NCBI RefSeq assembly: GCF_030409325.1
Contig: NZ_JAUFPR010000002.1
Span: 1,736,001 to 1,800,000 of the forward strand
Source of the DNA: Mucilaginibacter aquaedulcis
Lineage (GTDB): Bacteria > Bacteroidota > Bacteroidia > Sphingobacteriales > Sphingobacteriaceae
DNA: 64,000 nucleotides
Direction: 5' to 3'
In this document: in pieces, positions 36,011 through 44,843 of the stretch
Layout of the letters: each line of letters begins with the position of its first letter
Numbering within the stretch: position 1 is the stretch's first letter
Position numbers and translations under genes: made by a program
Notes under the pieces: generated by a model
Seen by the model: only the letters and a program-made list of their open reading frames with translations
Databases searched by the model: none
What the model was told of the DNA's origin: nothing

Positions 36011-36880
36011 TTAAAAACCAAGCTCACCAAATTCTACCACTGCCGAATCGCAGATGTAAGTAGGTACAATACCCGTTGCGTTGATCCGGTTTTCGGCATC
36101 TACAGCCTGGGTATTACCAGAGAGTACTAATACTGTATCTAATCCAAATTTATTGCCACCAAGTATATCGGTTTGCAGGGTATCACCTACCATCACAATA
36201 TCTTTTTTGTTGATAGGCCCTTGGTCGCGAAGCAAATCGTACGCAAACATGAACATTTGTGAGTCGGGCTTGCCGAAACGGATAAATTCCTTCCCTACAA
36301 TTTTCTCAACCATGCTGGCTATACCACCAATAGCTATTGATACATCATGTTTGGTTACGGGATATGCATGATCAGTATTGGCTACGATGGCCGGAATAGC
36401 TCGTTTGCGGAGTATATTTACTGTTTTATTCAGATCCTCAAACCAGTCAAATCCCTCATCATCTAAAAAGATCAGGGCATTTACCTTGTCAATATTACTT
36501 GCATCAATCTGGCTCACAGGCAGGGTATGCAGACCTGAGCTATCAATATAATGAGCTGAATCAGGTGTGCCCAAATAAGCCACTATCCCATCGTTCACTT
36601 TAAGATCAAGATAATCCTTGGTAAGCATGCCCGACGATATGATATGATCGGGTGTTATGGTATGCAGACCTTTAATCTGGTATGATTCGGCCAACTGCGC
36701 CGGGCTGCGCGATGCGTCATTGGTAACAATGTAATATTCTTTCTGCTGCTGTTCAAGATAAGCGAATGTGCGCTCAATTCCGGGAAGTAAACCCTTATAA
36801 TTCTTTAATACACCAAAAGCATCAAAAAAAACAACCTTGTATCTGTCAATAATTGATTTAAAGTTATCTATTCGGGTCAT
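36011..36880 (-). CDS. HAD-superfamily (subclass IIA, NagD-like) protein with altered motif I
   Basis: The fold markers are present: VFFDAFGVLKNYKGLLPG (motif I), YYIVTNDASRSPAQL (motif II), a C2-type cap in the middle, the FGKPDSQMF lysine motif and MVGDTLQTDILGGNKFG (motif IV). Motif I has DAFG where phosphatases carry D-x-D-G, so the acid/base aspartate is replaced by Phe. Related HAD-IIA proteins show a bulky residue there too (recalled), so a phosphatase role is doubtful. It lies 55 bases after the APH-like gene and is probably co-transcribed. Confidence 0.78.
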   Translation of the reverse strand: MTRIDNFKSIIDRYKVVFFDAFGVLKNYKGLLPGIERTFAYLEQQQKEYYIVTNDASRSPAQLAESYQIKGLHTITPDHIISSGMLTKDYLDLKVNDGIVAYLGTPDSAHYIDSSGLHTLPVSQIDASNIDKVNALIFLDDEGFDWFEDLNKTVNILRKRAIPAIVANTDHAYPVTKHDVSIAIGGIASMVEKIVGKEFIRFGKPDSQMFMFAYDLLRDQGPINKKDIVMVGDTLQTDILGGNKFGLDTVLVLSGNTQAVDAENRINATGIVPTYICDSAVVEFGELGF

Positions 36881-36935
36881 GCTTTAAGTTTTGATGTAAT
36901 ATTTGCCGCAATATGCTCAAATATTACATCATTGC

Positions 36936-37973
36936 CTACTTTAATTTTAATGCTTCAATTATTTTTTCAGCGTCAAAGTCCCTGTCAACCGATGGCAGAT
37001 AAACGTTAAAAGCCTCCGACTGTAGTTTTTGGGCGTATTGCTCGCTAAAAAAGTGTTTACCGTCTTTAATTACATAATTCAATATAAAAAAACGGTAAGC
37101 TTCTTTCATAAACCTGATCTCATCGGCAGTTAAGGGGTTTACTTTGTGATATTCTTTCAGGAAAATAATAAAACGATCTTCCATCATGGTATTGATCACG
37201 TAGCTGAACACGGTACGATCGCCAATATCTGATACTACGCGGCTGAAGAAATAAAAATCAAGCACGCGGTAACTCATCCTGAACCAATCGTAATCCCAGC
37301 GCGAATAAAGCTCGAGATTGGGCGTTACCGAGAAGTTACCAATATTCCAATCGATAAATACCGGGATAATCTCGAACGAGCTCATGTTGTATTTTGAGCG
37401 GTTCTTTAAAAAAGTTTCGCAATGATATTTTAAAAAATCAGCCTGCATACCGGTGCCAAATTCACTGTTATTGGTATTAAGTTGGCTCAGCAATGCCGAA
37501 ATATCCGTACGCAATGTTTTTGACGATTTAGGCAGCACATTTTTAACCCTTGAACAGGCTTTATGAAACTTACCAACTTGCTGGCCAAGTTTTTTGATAT
37601 GATTTTCATCGAGCCGGCGGGGTAAGCGCTGGAGTATACGGGTTGGGTTGTAAAAAACCACCCATACATCTGTTTTACTATGCTTGTGATGATAAATGTA
37701 AACCCGGTTATTTTTTAATAAGGAACGCGCCAGCAGGTTTTCAAACGGATAAAGCAGGTTATTTGCTAAGGTTTGAATAATACGGTGATCTTCTTTAAAA
37801 TTTTCAAACTTGCCAAAGTAAGATAACTTAGCAATAATAATATCATCATCATCAAAGGTGATGCGATACACATGGTTGGTTGATACCATAGCACTGATAT
37901 CTTCAATAAGCCTGATGGTTTTTGAAGCATCGTACCCCTCCCACGCCTTTTTAACAATTATGGAATAATCCAT
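36936..37973 (-). CDS. aminoglycoside-phosphotransferase-like (APH) kinase-fold protein
   Basis: Kinase-fold features are visible: an N-lobe with beta strands (YRITFDDDDIIIAKLSY, whose Lys could bind ATP), a hinge, then PVFIDWNIGNFSVTPNLELY (matching the catalytic HxDxxxxN loop with Phe-Ile in place of the His) and SRWDYDWFRMSYRVLDFYFF (metal-binding D-x-D equivalent). The substrate is unknown. Homologues of this fold phosphorylate choline, homoserine or sugars. The flanking HAD and glutamine-synthetase-like genes run in the same direction, suggesting a small-molecule pathway. Confidence 0.65.
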   Translation of the reverse strand: MDYSIIVKKAWEGYDASKTIRLIEDISAMVSTNHVYRITFDDDDIIIAKLSYFGKFENFKEDHRIIQTLANNLLYPFENLLARSLLKNNRVYIYHHKHSKTDVWVVFYNPTRILQRLPRRLDENHIKKLGQQVGKFHKACSRVKNVLPKSSKTLRTDISALLSQLNTNNSEFGTGMQADFLKYHCETFLKNRSKYNMSSFEIIPVFIDWNIGNFSVTPNLELYSRWDYDWFRMSYRVLDFYFFSRVVSDIGDRTVFSYVINTMMEDRFIIFLKEYHKVNPLTADEIRFMKEAYRFFILNYVIKDGKHFFSEQYAQKLQSEAFNVYLPSVDRDFDAEKIIEALKLK

Positions 37974-38090
37974 TTTAATATTGGTTTGTAATTGGAATTT
38001 GCGGGTGCAATATTAAACAAATTGTATAATTATTTTTTGTCTGATTTTTGTCTGATTAAGTGGATCGATCTGATTTTGTATGAACCGGGA

Positions 38091-39449
38091 TTAAATAATT
38101 TCAAAGTATCTTTTCAATTCCCAATCGCTTACATGTTTAGCGTATTGGCGGTGCTCCCAAAGGCGGGTTTGCGTAAAGTGTTCAACAAACCCTTCACCAA
38201 ACAGCTCCTTTGCTATGCCAGAGTTTTGCATGGCTACAGCGGCATCATATAAATTGGACGCAAGCACTCCATTTTTCTTGTCCTGATAGCCATTGCCTAT
38301 GGTTTGCGGCGTTCCTAAGGTTAGTTTATTCCTGATACCATAAAGGCCGGAGGCCAGCGCGGCGGCCATAGCCAGGTACGGATTGGTATCGGCACCAGGT
38401 ATACGGGTTTCCAGGCGGGTAAGGCCGGGAGTTGTATTAATAACCCTTAAGGCGGTTGTGCGGTTTTCAACTCCCCAGGTAAGGGTTGTTGGAGCCCAGG
38501 CACCCTCTACCAAACGCTTATAACTATTAATAGTTGGTGCATACATAGGCAATAAATGAGGCATACAATAAAGCTGCCCTGCAAGATAGTGCTTATGCAG
38601 ATCGCTCATTTTATGCTTATCATTGGCATCATAGAAAAGGTTTTCACCCTGATCTGCCGTCCACAAGCTTTGATGGATATGGCCGCTACAGCCAGGTAAA
38701 GTTTCTGTCCATTTAGCCATGAACGAAGCCATAATGCCATGTTTGTAGGCTATTTCTTTTACAGCGGTTTTAAACAACACAGCTTTATCGGCAGCAGCTA
38801 AAACCTCATCGTGCGCTATGGCGGCCTCGTATACGCCCGGACCGGTTTCGGTATGCAGTCCTTCAATAGGGATATTGAATTGCGTGAGCAGATTAAACAG
38901 GTCGTAATAAAAATCGCTGTTTTCTGATGTACGTAGTATAGAATAACCAAACATACCCGGTGTTAGGGTATTGATGTTGGTAAAGTTTTTATCGTTGATA
39001 GATTGCGGCGTTTCCCTGAAGTTGAACCATTCAAATTCCTGGGCAAACTCGGCATGGTAACCCATATCCGTACATTGCTTAATGATATGTTTCAGCAAAC
39101 TGCGGGGACAAGCTGGCAGGTCGGTTCCTTTGGGGTCACTAAAATCAGCTAAAAAGAAAGGTATATTATCCTGCCACGGAACGTTACGCAGCGTGGAGAG
39201 ATCAATGCGGCAAAGTTTATCGGGGTAGCCGGTGTGCCAGCCGGTTAACTGCACATTATCATAGCAAACGTCGCTGCTATCCCAACCAAAAACCACATCG
39301 CAAAAGCCATATCCGCTTTGCAGGCCATCTATAAATTTTTTAGGATGAATCACCTTACCGCGTAAAATGCCATCAATATCGGCAAAGGCGAATTTTATTT
39401 TATCTATCTTATTTTCTTCTAAATATGCTTTGATCTGCTGCTCGTTCAT
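38091..39449 (-). CDS. glutamine-synthetase-family ligase (type I-like, possibly gamma-glutamyl-amine ligase)
   Basis: The beta-grasp domain (KFAFADIDGILRGKVIHP) and catalytic barrel motifs HTETGPGVYEAAI, GCSGHIHQSLW, GVENRTTALRV and RIPGADTNPYLAMAA define the glutamine synthetase superfamily. The sequence is closer to PuuA/GlnA-like ligases than to true ammonia-assimilating GlnA, so it may join glutamate to an amine. A true class II enzyme lies 600 bases away, which argues against a housekeeping role here. The frame opens 16 codons earlier but homology starts at MNEQQIKAYL. Confidence 0.8.
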   Translation of the reverse strand: MNEQQIKAYLEENKIDKIKFAFADIDGILRGKVIHPKKFIDGLQSGYGFCDVVFGWDSSDVCYDNVQLTGWHTGYPDKLCRIDLSTLRNVPWQDNIPFFLADFSDPKGTDLPACPRSLLKHIIKQCTDMGYHAEFAQEFEWFNFRETPQSINDKNFTNINTLTPGMFGYSILRTSENSDFYYDLFNLLTQFNIPIEGLHTETGPGVYEAAIAHDEVLAAADKAVLFKTAVKEIAYKHGIMASFMAKWTETLPGCSGHIHQSLWTADQGENLFYDANDKHKMSDLHKHYLAGQLYCMPHLLPMYAPTINSYKRLVEGAWAPTTLTWGVENRTTALRVINTTPGLTRLETRIPGADTNPYLAMAAALASGLYGIRNKLTLGTPQTIGNGYQDKKNGVLASNLYDAAVAMQNSGIAKELFGEGFVEHFTQTRLWEHRQYAKHVSDWELKRYFEII

Positions 39450-39567
39450 GGTAATATGTACAGGGTGGATTACAATTATTACGATACTGAACCGCAAAAT
39501 TTCAAGCCCTGTTGATTATAGCAATAATACGAATTTGCCCTTACCTTTGTTTATACTTTAACCACTA

Positions 39568-39963
39568 ATGGAGCAAATTAACCGCCATTTATTTGTTTAC
39601 GGCACCCTGCTTAACAGCCAAAACAGCTATGGTGCTTACCTTCAACAGCATTGTACTTTTTTAATGGAGGGCAAATTTAAAGGGAAGCTTTATGATATGG
39701 GCGAATACCCTGGAGCCATTGCTCATGTTCATGGCGAACAATATGTACATGGCAGTATTTACCTGATGGATGATCCCAACCAGATATTAACTTCCATTGA
39801 TGATTACGAAGGCTTTGGTGACGACCAGGAACAGCCAAATTTGTTTATCAGGGTGATAAAAGAGATAGAAACAGCTACCGGCCCAATTGAATGCTGGGTT
39901 TACGTTTACAACCTCCCTGTTGAGCATTTGACGCAGATTAAATCGGGTAAGTATTTTAAGTAA
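39568..39963 (+). CDS. gamma-glutamylcyclotransferase-family (GGCT/AIG2-like) protein
   Basis: At 131 residues it shows the family start HLFVYGTLLNSQ (YGxL substrate loop), the GKLYDMGEYPGA segment and the catalytic glutamate in IDDYEGFG. GGCT enzymes release 5-oxoproline from gamma-glutamyl compounds. It lies divergent from the glutamine-synthetase-like ligase (118 bases between starts), so one may make and the other break gamma-glutamyl bonds; this link is inference from position. Confidence 0.82.
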   Translation: MEQINRHLFVYGTLLNSQNSYGAYLQQHCTFLMEGKFKGKLYDMGEYPGAIAHVHGEQYVHGSIYLMDDPNQILTSIDDYEGFGDDQEQPNLFIRVIKEIETATGPIECWVYVYNLPVEHLTQIKSGKYFK

Positions 39964-40026
39964 TTATTTCTTCTTTAAACAAGCGTCATTTTCGCTATAG
40001 TATCTGCAAAATCATTTCCCATTACA

Positions 40027-40059
40027 AAAAAAATCCCCCGGTTTTTTGAACCGGGGGAA
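40027..40059 (-). terminator. terminator of class II glutamine synthetase gene
   Basis: The stem CCCCCGGTT / AACCGGGGG, with a T run on the minus strand, lies 23 bases after the glutamine synthetase stop. Confidence 0.9.
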
Positions 40060-40081
40060 GGAGTTAAAGTATATAAGGGGA

Positions 40082-41092
40082 TTAAACTTTCGCAGATTTT
40101 ACAGTTTTGATGATAACTGCAGCTACTTTGTACGGATCGGCAGCAGAGTTAGGACGACGATCTTCCAGGTAACCACTCCAGTTATGATCTACAGTGTACA
40201 ATGGAATACGGATAGAAGCACCACGGTCAGATACACCATAGCTGAAATCATTGATTGAAGCTGTTTCGTGTTTACCCGTTAAACGCAGTTCGTTATGAGC
40301 ACCATATACAGCAACACACTCAGCAACTGCAGGACGGAAAGCTTCGCAGATAGCGGTGAAAGTTTCTTTGCTGTTAGCAGTACGTAAAGTTGTATTTGAG
40401 AAGTTAGCGTGCATACCAGAACCATTCCAGTCTAAAGTACCTAATGGTTTGCAATGCCAGTTGATAGCCACACCGTAGCTTTCGCCAATTCTTTCTAATA
40501 AGTAACGTGCAACCCAGATCTGGTCACCAGCTTCTTTAGCACCTTTAGCGAAAATTTGGAATTCCCACTGACCAGCAGCAACCTCAGCGTTGATACCTTC
40601 AACATTTAAGCCGGCTTCTAAACAAGCATCTAAGTGTTCTTCAACAATTTCGCGGCCGAAAGCGTTGTTTGCACCTACTGAGCAGTAGTAAGGGCCTTGT
40701 GGGGCTGGGTAACCACCTGCCGGGAAACCAAGAGGTTTGTCGGTTTTAGGATCCCATAAAAAGTACTCTTGCTCAAAACCAAACCAAAAATCGTTATCAT
40801 CATCTTCAATGTGAGCACGACCATTTGATTCATGTGGTTGGCCATCAGCGCTAAGCACTTCACACATTACTAAATAAGCATCTTTTCTTTGTGGATCGGG
40901 AACAGTGAAAACTGGTTTCAAGATACAATCTGATGAGCCACCAGGTGCCTGTTCTGTTGAAGAACCGTCAAAGCTCCAGTTATCTAAATCTTCAACTTTA
41001 CCGCTGAAGCTTTTTACAATTTTAGTTTTGCTACGCAGGCTTTGTGTTGGTTTGTACCCATCAAGCCAAATGTACTCGAGTTTAGTTGCCAT
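40082..41092 (-). CDS. glnII: glutamine synthetase, class II (eukaryote-type)
   Basis: It makes glutamine from glutamate, ammonia and ATP. The short 336-residue form with LEYIWLDGYK at the start, WSFDGSSTEQAPGGSSDC, DFWFGFEQEYFLWD, GINAEVAAGQWEFQI, GSGMHANFS and the C-terminal NDFSYGVSDRGASIRIP is the eukaryote-type GSII also found in rhizobia, actinomycetes and many Bacteroidota. No adenylylation site is expected in this class. It is strongly terminated and alone in its transcript; codon use is noticeably more regular than its neighbours, as in highly expressed genes. Confidence 0.95.
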   Translation of the reverse strand: MATKLEYIWLDGYKPTQSLRSKTKIVKSFSGKVEDLDNWSFDGSSTEQAPGGSSDCILKPVFTVPDPQRKDAYLVMCEVLSADGQPHESNGRAHIEDDDNDFWFGFEQEYFLWDPKTDKPLGFPAGGYPAPQGPYYCSVGANNAFGREIVEEHLDACLEAGLNVEGINAEVAAGQWEFQIFAKGAKEAGDQIWVARYLLERIGESYGVAINWHCKPLGTLDWNGSGMHANFSNTTLRTANSKETFTAICEAFRPAVAECVAVYGAHNELRLTGKHETASINDFSYGVSDRGASIRIPLYTVDHNWSGYLEDRRPNSAADPYKVAAVIIKTVKSAKV

Positions 41093-41461
41093 TTTTAAGT
41101 TAATTTGTAAAGTTGTGGTTCTAATTATAGTTTTTCTGTTAATCCAGCTAATTATTAAGGCGAATTTAAACTATTTTTATAAAAATCATTATTTTTTTGT
41201 GAAATTTTTATAATTTTTTTCAACAAACCACACTTTTTCCGCTCAAATACATAAAATCAGGGTTAATAAAAACAACTTTTAACAATTTCATATTTTCCAC
41301 CCCGAAAAACACACCGATTTTATCAAAAACGTAAAATACTAAAATACAGACCATTTTAATAAGTTACTAAAATAAAAACTTAGTTATTAATTAAGTTAAG
41401 CAGGAAAAGTTGAACTGTTATTTTTTGATAACTATAAGAAAGCTACAACTGTGCTTAGCTG
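41093..41461. other. AT-rich leader/promoter region of glnII
   Basis: About 370 very AT-rich bases between two minus-strand genes. No gene, hairpin terminator or clear TAnnTTTG box could be fixed. The A/T tracts are consistent with a strong promoter for the glutamine synthetase. Confidence 0.45.
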
Positions 41462-42928
41462 TTAGTTACTTAGTTTTTTGGAAACATTTTTCAGAGCCTT
41501 ATCTAATTGTTCGGCCGAGTAGTGCAGATAATGTTTTGTTCTATAGAGTTCGCTTCCCTCATTATCTTCATCATTCATGAGATCAAGCAAACCCAGTATA
41601 TTTGACAGGTGATTACGTACCTCGTGCGAGTTTATATTGGCCAGTTCATGCATCCGGGCCGTATGCAAAAGCTTTTCATAATGGCGCTTTTGCCTTGTGG
41701 TACGATATGATATGGCAATAATTATGACTATTAAAAAGGCTACAGCCACTATAAACCTCAGCTTTAGCTGCTCCTTTTTATAGGTTAGCATGTTTTCGTA
41801 GTATAAACTTTGCACATCGCTTATTTTCATCTGCGAAGCTACATTACCCACCTGCGTTAAATTATTAATGTTTTGTTTTGATTGCTGAAGCGATAACTTA
41901 AAGTTCAAAGCAGCCTGTTTATTATCGTTTTTTATCTGGGCAATTTCTCCAAGCATTTCATATAACTGAAATTTTATTTCGGGATGATTAATTAGCATTG
42001 GGCGCTGCAGTAAATCATTAATTACATAGCCGGCCGAATCAATCTGCTTATTAAAAAAATACGAACTTGCCAGGTGCTGCTCGTCAATGTCATCTTTTAC
42101 GTATGAACTATCCTTCAGCAATAAATTAATGTTCAGGATAGCGGCCTTGTAATCATGCTTTAGCAATAGTAAATAATATCCTGTACGTTTTTGTGAAGTA
42201 TAAAGCTTGTTGCTTTGGCCCTTGAGCGCAAGTAAGTTTTTATGATAAAAGCTTAATGAATCATAATTATTGGTACGAAAATAATTCTCCGCCTTGTTGT
42301 AATTCACCAGCCTCAAAAAATTTACCTGATGCAGTTGATGTTTGCTGCTTAAATCCTGGGCCTTATCCAAATAAAACAATGATTGGCTATATAAACCTAT
42401 CCTGTAATAAATATCAGAGATATTAACATACAATATAGCCTCCAAATAAGGATCGTTCAGCTTTTTTACCTCACCTTTGGCCAGTTCGTAACTGTAAACA
42501 GCATCAATAGCATCCCCTTCATCGGTTTGTATAAATGCCAATTGGCTAAAAAATGTATACAGTAAAAAGTGATTTGATTTTTTTTGAACTTTCTCAACAG
42601 CGCTCAGCATGAGTTTTTTTGCCTCGCTAAACCGCAACAACCTTTTTTCATAAATGCTTTCAGCTAAGAGGATCAGGGCATCACTATTGTAAATTTTGGA
42701 GTTGGAGATCAAGCCAATTAAAGAATCCTTTTCTAATCTAAGTCCGTCAAGCGGTAAGTCCTGAAAGTTTGTTTTAATATAAGTTACCAGCTTTTGTTCA
42801 CGCAAGTTTTCGTCCTTTATTTGTATAAAGTTCAAAAGACTATCATTTTTTACACGCTGCTGCGCAAAAACAGTGCTAAAACAGCAAATAAATAATAGTA
42901 AAAGCGTAAAACGAGGCATTTTAAACAT
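41462..42928 (-). CDS. TPR-containing histidine-kinase-like protein lacking the ATP-binding domain
   Basis: A signal peptide (LLLLFICCFSTVFAQ) leads into a periplasmic helical region of TPR-like repeats (about residues 60-350), one membrane helix (about 390-408), and a short cytoplasmic end with a coiled coil and a histidine-kinase dimerisation helix: NSHEVRNHLSNILGLLDL (His435). The protein stops there; the HATPase domain that should follow is missing and no remnant follows in any frame. It might accept or relay phosphate, or only form dimers with a complete kinase. A second ATG three codons in is also possible as start. Confidence 0.75.
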   Translation of the reverse strand: MFKMPRFTLLLLFICCFSTVFAQQRVKNDSLLNFIQIKDENLREQKLVTYIKTNFQDLPLDGLRLEKDSLIGLISNSKIYNSDALILLAESIYEKRLLRFSEAKKLMLSAVEKVQKKSNHFLLYTFFSQLAFIQTDEGDAIDAVYSYELAKGEVKKLNDPYLEAILYVNISDIYYRIGLYSQSLFYLDKAQDLSSKHQLHQVNFLRLVNYNKAENYFRTNNYDSLSFYHKNLLALKGQSNKLYTSQKRTGYYLLLLKHDYKAAILNINLLLKDSSYVKDDIDEQHLASSYFFNKQIDSAGYVINDLLQRPMLINHPEIKFQLYEMLGEIAQIKNDNKQAALNFKLSLQQSKQNINNLTQVGNVASQMKISDVQSLYYENMLTYKKEQLKLRFIVAVAFLIVIIIAISYRTTRQKRHYEKLLHTARMHELANINSHEVRNHLSNILGLLDLMNDEDNEGSELYRTKHYLHYSAEQLDKALKNVSKKLSN

Positions 42929-42955
42929 GCAACTGCTAATTATTTAATCTGTATG

Positions 42956-43675
42956 CTAACTATCAAACTTTTCGAGCAGTTTCAACAACGTTTCAAAATC
43001 TTTAGGATAGGGAGCGTGTATGGTGATCTCAGTTTCGGGATTAATGCGGAAGGTAACCTCATAAGCGTGCAGCGCGAAGCGTTTCATGATCGGCAGTTCT
43101 TCCTGATCTTTACCTAAATGATATTTACGTTTTATTTTAGATAGAAAAACCGGCTCACCCTTATACATTTCGTCGCCAGCTATAGAAGCTCTTTGCGTGG
43201 CCAGGTGTATACGGATCTGGTGCATACGGCCTGTAACCGGGCGGCACTCAACCAGGGTGTAGTGTTTAAAGTATCTTAACGACTGAAACCAGGTTTCAGC
43301 CCTCTTCCCCTCCTGCCTGCTGATGGTTACGTTACCTTTGCCTACGTTTAAAATAGGCAGATCAATCAACAGGTGATCAAAAGTATGTGTACCATCAATA
43401 ATGGCATGATATACTTTTTTTACCTGTCGTTTTTCAAACTGCATAGATACCATGCGGTAGGCTTCAGGATTTTTAGCGATAATTAGCGCTCCGGAAGTTT
43501 CCTTATCCAGGCGATGGCAGATCTGGGCATCGTCCCAGTAAGCTTTGGCCAGGCGCAGTAGATTGACCTCTCCACCCTCACGTTCATCAAGTGAACTTAA
43601 AAAAGGTGGCTTGTTCACAACTATCACATCATCATTCTCAAACAATATCAGGTCGGCAAATTTCGGAAACTTCAT
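42956..43675 (-). CDS. RluA-family RNA pseudouridine synthase
   Basis: The catalytic motif HRLDKETSGALIIAKN contains the conserved Asp; VVNKPPFLSSLD precedes it and GRMHQIRIHLATQRASIAGDEMY follows, both family standards. At 239 residues there is no S4 RNA-binding domain, as in RluA/TruC-type enzymes that modify tRNA or 23S rRNA. The exact RNA position is unknown. Confidence 0.9.
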   Translation of the reverse strand: MKFPKFADLILFENDDVIVVNKPPFLSSLDEREGGEVNLLRLAKAYWDDAQICHRLDKETSGALIIAKNPEAYRMVSMQFEKRQVKKVYHAIIDGTHTFDHLLIDLPILNVGKGNVTISRQEGKRAETWFQSLRYFKHYTLVECRPVTGRMHQIRIHLATQRASIAGDEMYKGEPVFLSKIKRKYHLGKDQEELPIMKRFALHAYEVTFRINPETEITIHAPYPKDFETLLKLLEKFDS

Positions 43676-43837
43676 ATTTTAAATATAGCCGGCAAAATTA
43701 CGGTTTATAATTTAAACACCTATTACAGTTGGTATTATTAATACCATTTGTTAACACATTGTAAAACAAACCTTAATTGCAATGGTTAAATATCATAATT
43801 AAACAAACTGTACACACCTAATCTGTAAAAAACAATC

Positions 43838-44320
43838 ATGAGCAAACAACAAAGTAAACCTGAAGAAAAGGGATTTTTTGAAAAGGTTAAAGAAACTATT
43901 GAAGAGTTTTGGGATAGCACCAAAGACAAAGCCGAAGAACTTAAAGATAAAGCCGAAGATAAAATAGAAGAGATAAAAGAAAAAGCAGCTGATAAAAAAG
44001 AAGTTGTTGCTAAAAAAGCTGCTGCAACCAAAACAACTGTTGTTAAAAAGGCCGATACCGCAGCAGCTAAGGCAAAAACCGTCGCCGCCGATGTGAAAGC
44101 CAAAGCCGATACCAAAGCAAAAGCTATAACAACCAAAGCCAAAGAAGAAACCGCGACAGCAAAAAAAACCGCGGCTAACGTAAAAGCCAAAGCGGCTGAT
44201 AAGGCAAAAACAATTACAGCTACCGCTAAAACAAAAGCAGCGGGCGCAAAAAAAGCCGTAGCTGCTAAAACTGAAAAAGCAGCTACAGCCGTGAAGAAAA
44301 AGGCTGCATCTGCTAAGTAA
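43838..44320 (+). CDS. LEA-like / histone-H1-like Lys-Ala-rich helical protein
   Basis: The first 55 residues (EEKGFFEKVKETIEEFWDST, then repeated KDKAEELKDKAEDKIEE) have the 11-residue amphipathic periodicity of late-embryogenesis-abundant and apolipoprotein-like proteins. The remaining 100 residues are almost only Lys, Ala, Thr and Val with many KAK/AAK steps, like bacterial histone-H1 tails. No signal peptide. Probably a disordered stress or DNA-associated protein. The next gene encodes a short paralogue of the N-terminal part. Confidence 0.7.
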   Translation: MSKQQSKPEEKGFFEKVKETIEEFWDSTKDKAEELKDKAEDKIEEIKEKAADKKEVVAKKAAATKTTVVKKADTAAAKAKTVAADVKAKADTKAKAITTKAKEETATAKKTAANVKAKAADKAKTITATAKTKAAGAKKAVAAKTEKAATAVKKKAASAK

Positions 44321-44343
44321 GCACTTATCAAAACTTACAAAAA

Positions 44344-44378
44344 AGGGTATTGGATCATGATCTGGTACCCTTTTTTTA
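44344..44378 (+). terminator. terminator after the Lys-Ala-rich gene
   Basis: GGGTA, the palindrome GATCATGATC and GTACCC form the stem, followed by seven T. Confidence 0.75.
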
Positions 44379-44503
44379 TTGCCAATATTTTGTGAAAAAA
44401 ATGTATACTGTAATAGTTAATTAACTGAAAAACAATTACTAACTTTAATTATCAAGGGTACCATTAATCAGATACGATCATTCATAACTTAAAGAAAAGC
44501 ATC

Positions 44504-44725
44504 ATGAGTACTGAACCAGAAGAAGAAAAAGGTTTTTTTGATAAGATCAAAGAATCAGCCGGCGACATGTGGGAAAACGCCAAGGATAAAATTGGCGACG
44601 AGATAGATGAGTTAAAAGAAAAGGCATCAGACCTTGCAGGTGGCAAAATCCAGGAGATCACCGATGATCTGAAGGAAAAAGCTGCCGACAAATTCAAAGA
44701 CATTACCGGCAAGTTTACCGGCTAA
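44504..44725 (+). CDS. small LEA-like acidic/basic helical protein, paralogue of the upstream gene
   Basis: The 73 residues start with EEEKGFFDKIKESAGDMWEN and continue KDKIGDEIDELKEKASDLAG, aligning residue by residue with the N-terminus of the 160-residue protein upstream (EEKGFFEKVKETIEEFWDST). It lacks the long Lys-Ala tail. The amphipathic 11-mer pattern suggests a membrane- or protein-protecting role under stress; no direct evidence. Each gene has its own terminator, so they are separate transcripts. Confidence 0.7.
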   Translation: MSTEPEEEKGFFDKIKESAGDMWENAKDKIGDEIDELKEKASDLAGGKIQEITDDLKEKAADKFKDITGKFTG

Positions 44726-44746
44726 TCTATGTAGCCCACAATAGCC

Positions 44747-44780
44747 AAAAAAGCGGCCCTGAAATCAGGGCCGCTTTTTT
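44747..44780. terminator. bidirectional terminator between convergent genes
   Basis: The perfect stem AAAAAAGCGGCCCTG / CAGGGCCGCTTTTTT serves both the small helical protein gene and the response regulator gene. Confidence 0.92.
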
Positions 44781-44843
44781 ATAATTATCTTTTCGGAAAT
44801 TTATAAATACCATTCTAAATCCCTCGCGTGGGATATTGCAGTC

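Noticed and set aside
38010..38090. Regulatory leader of the APH-like gene
   Set aside because: The repeated GTCTGATT words look like a decayed copy of the interspersed repeat rather than an operator, and it is too weak to call as a feature.
43786..44331. Long reverse-strand frame opposite the Lys-Ala-rich gene (181 codons, Ala/Phe/Ser-rich)
   Set aside because: It is the mirror of a low-complexity gene; the forward frame has a start context, terminator and a paralogue next door.
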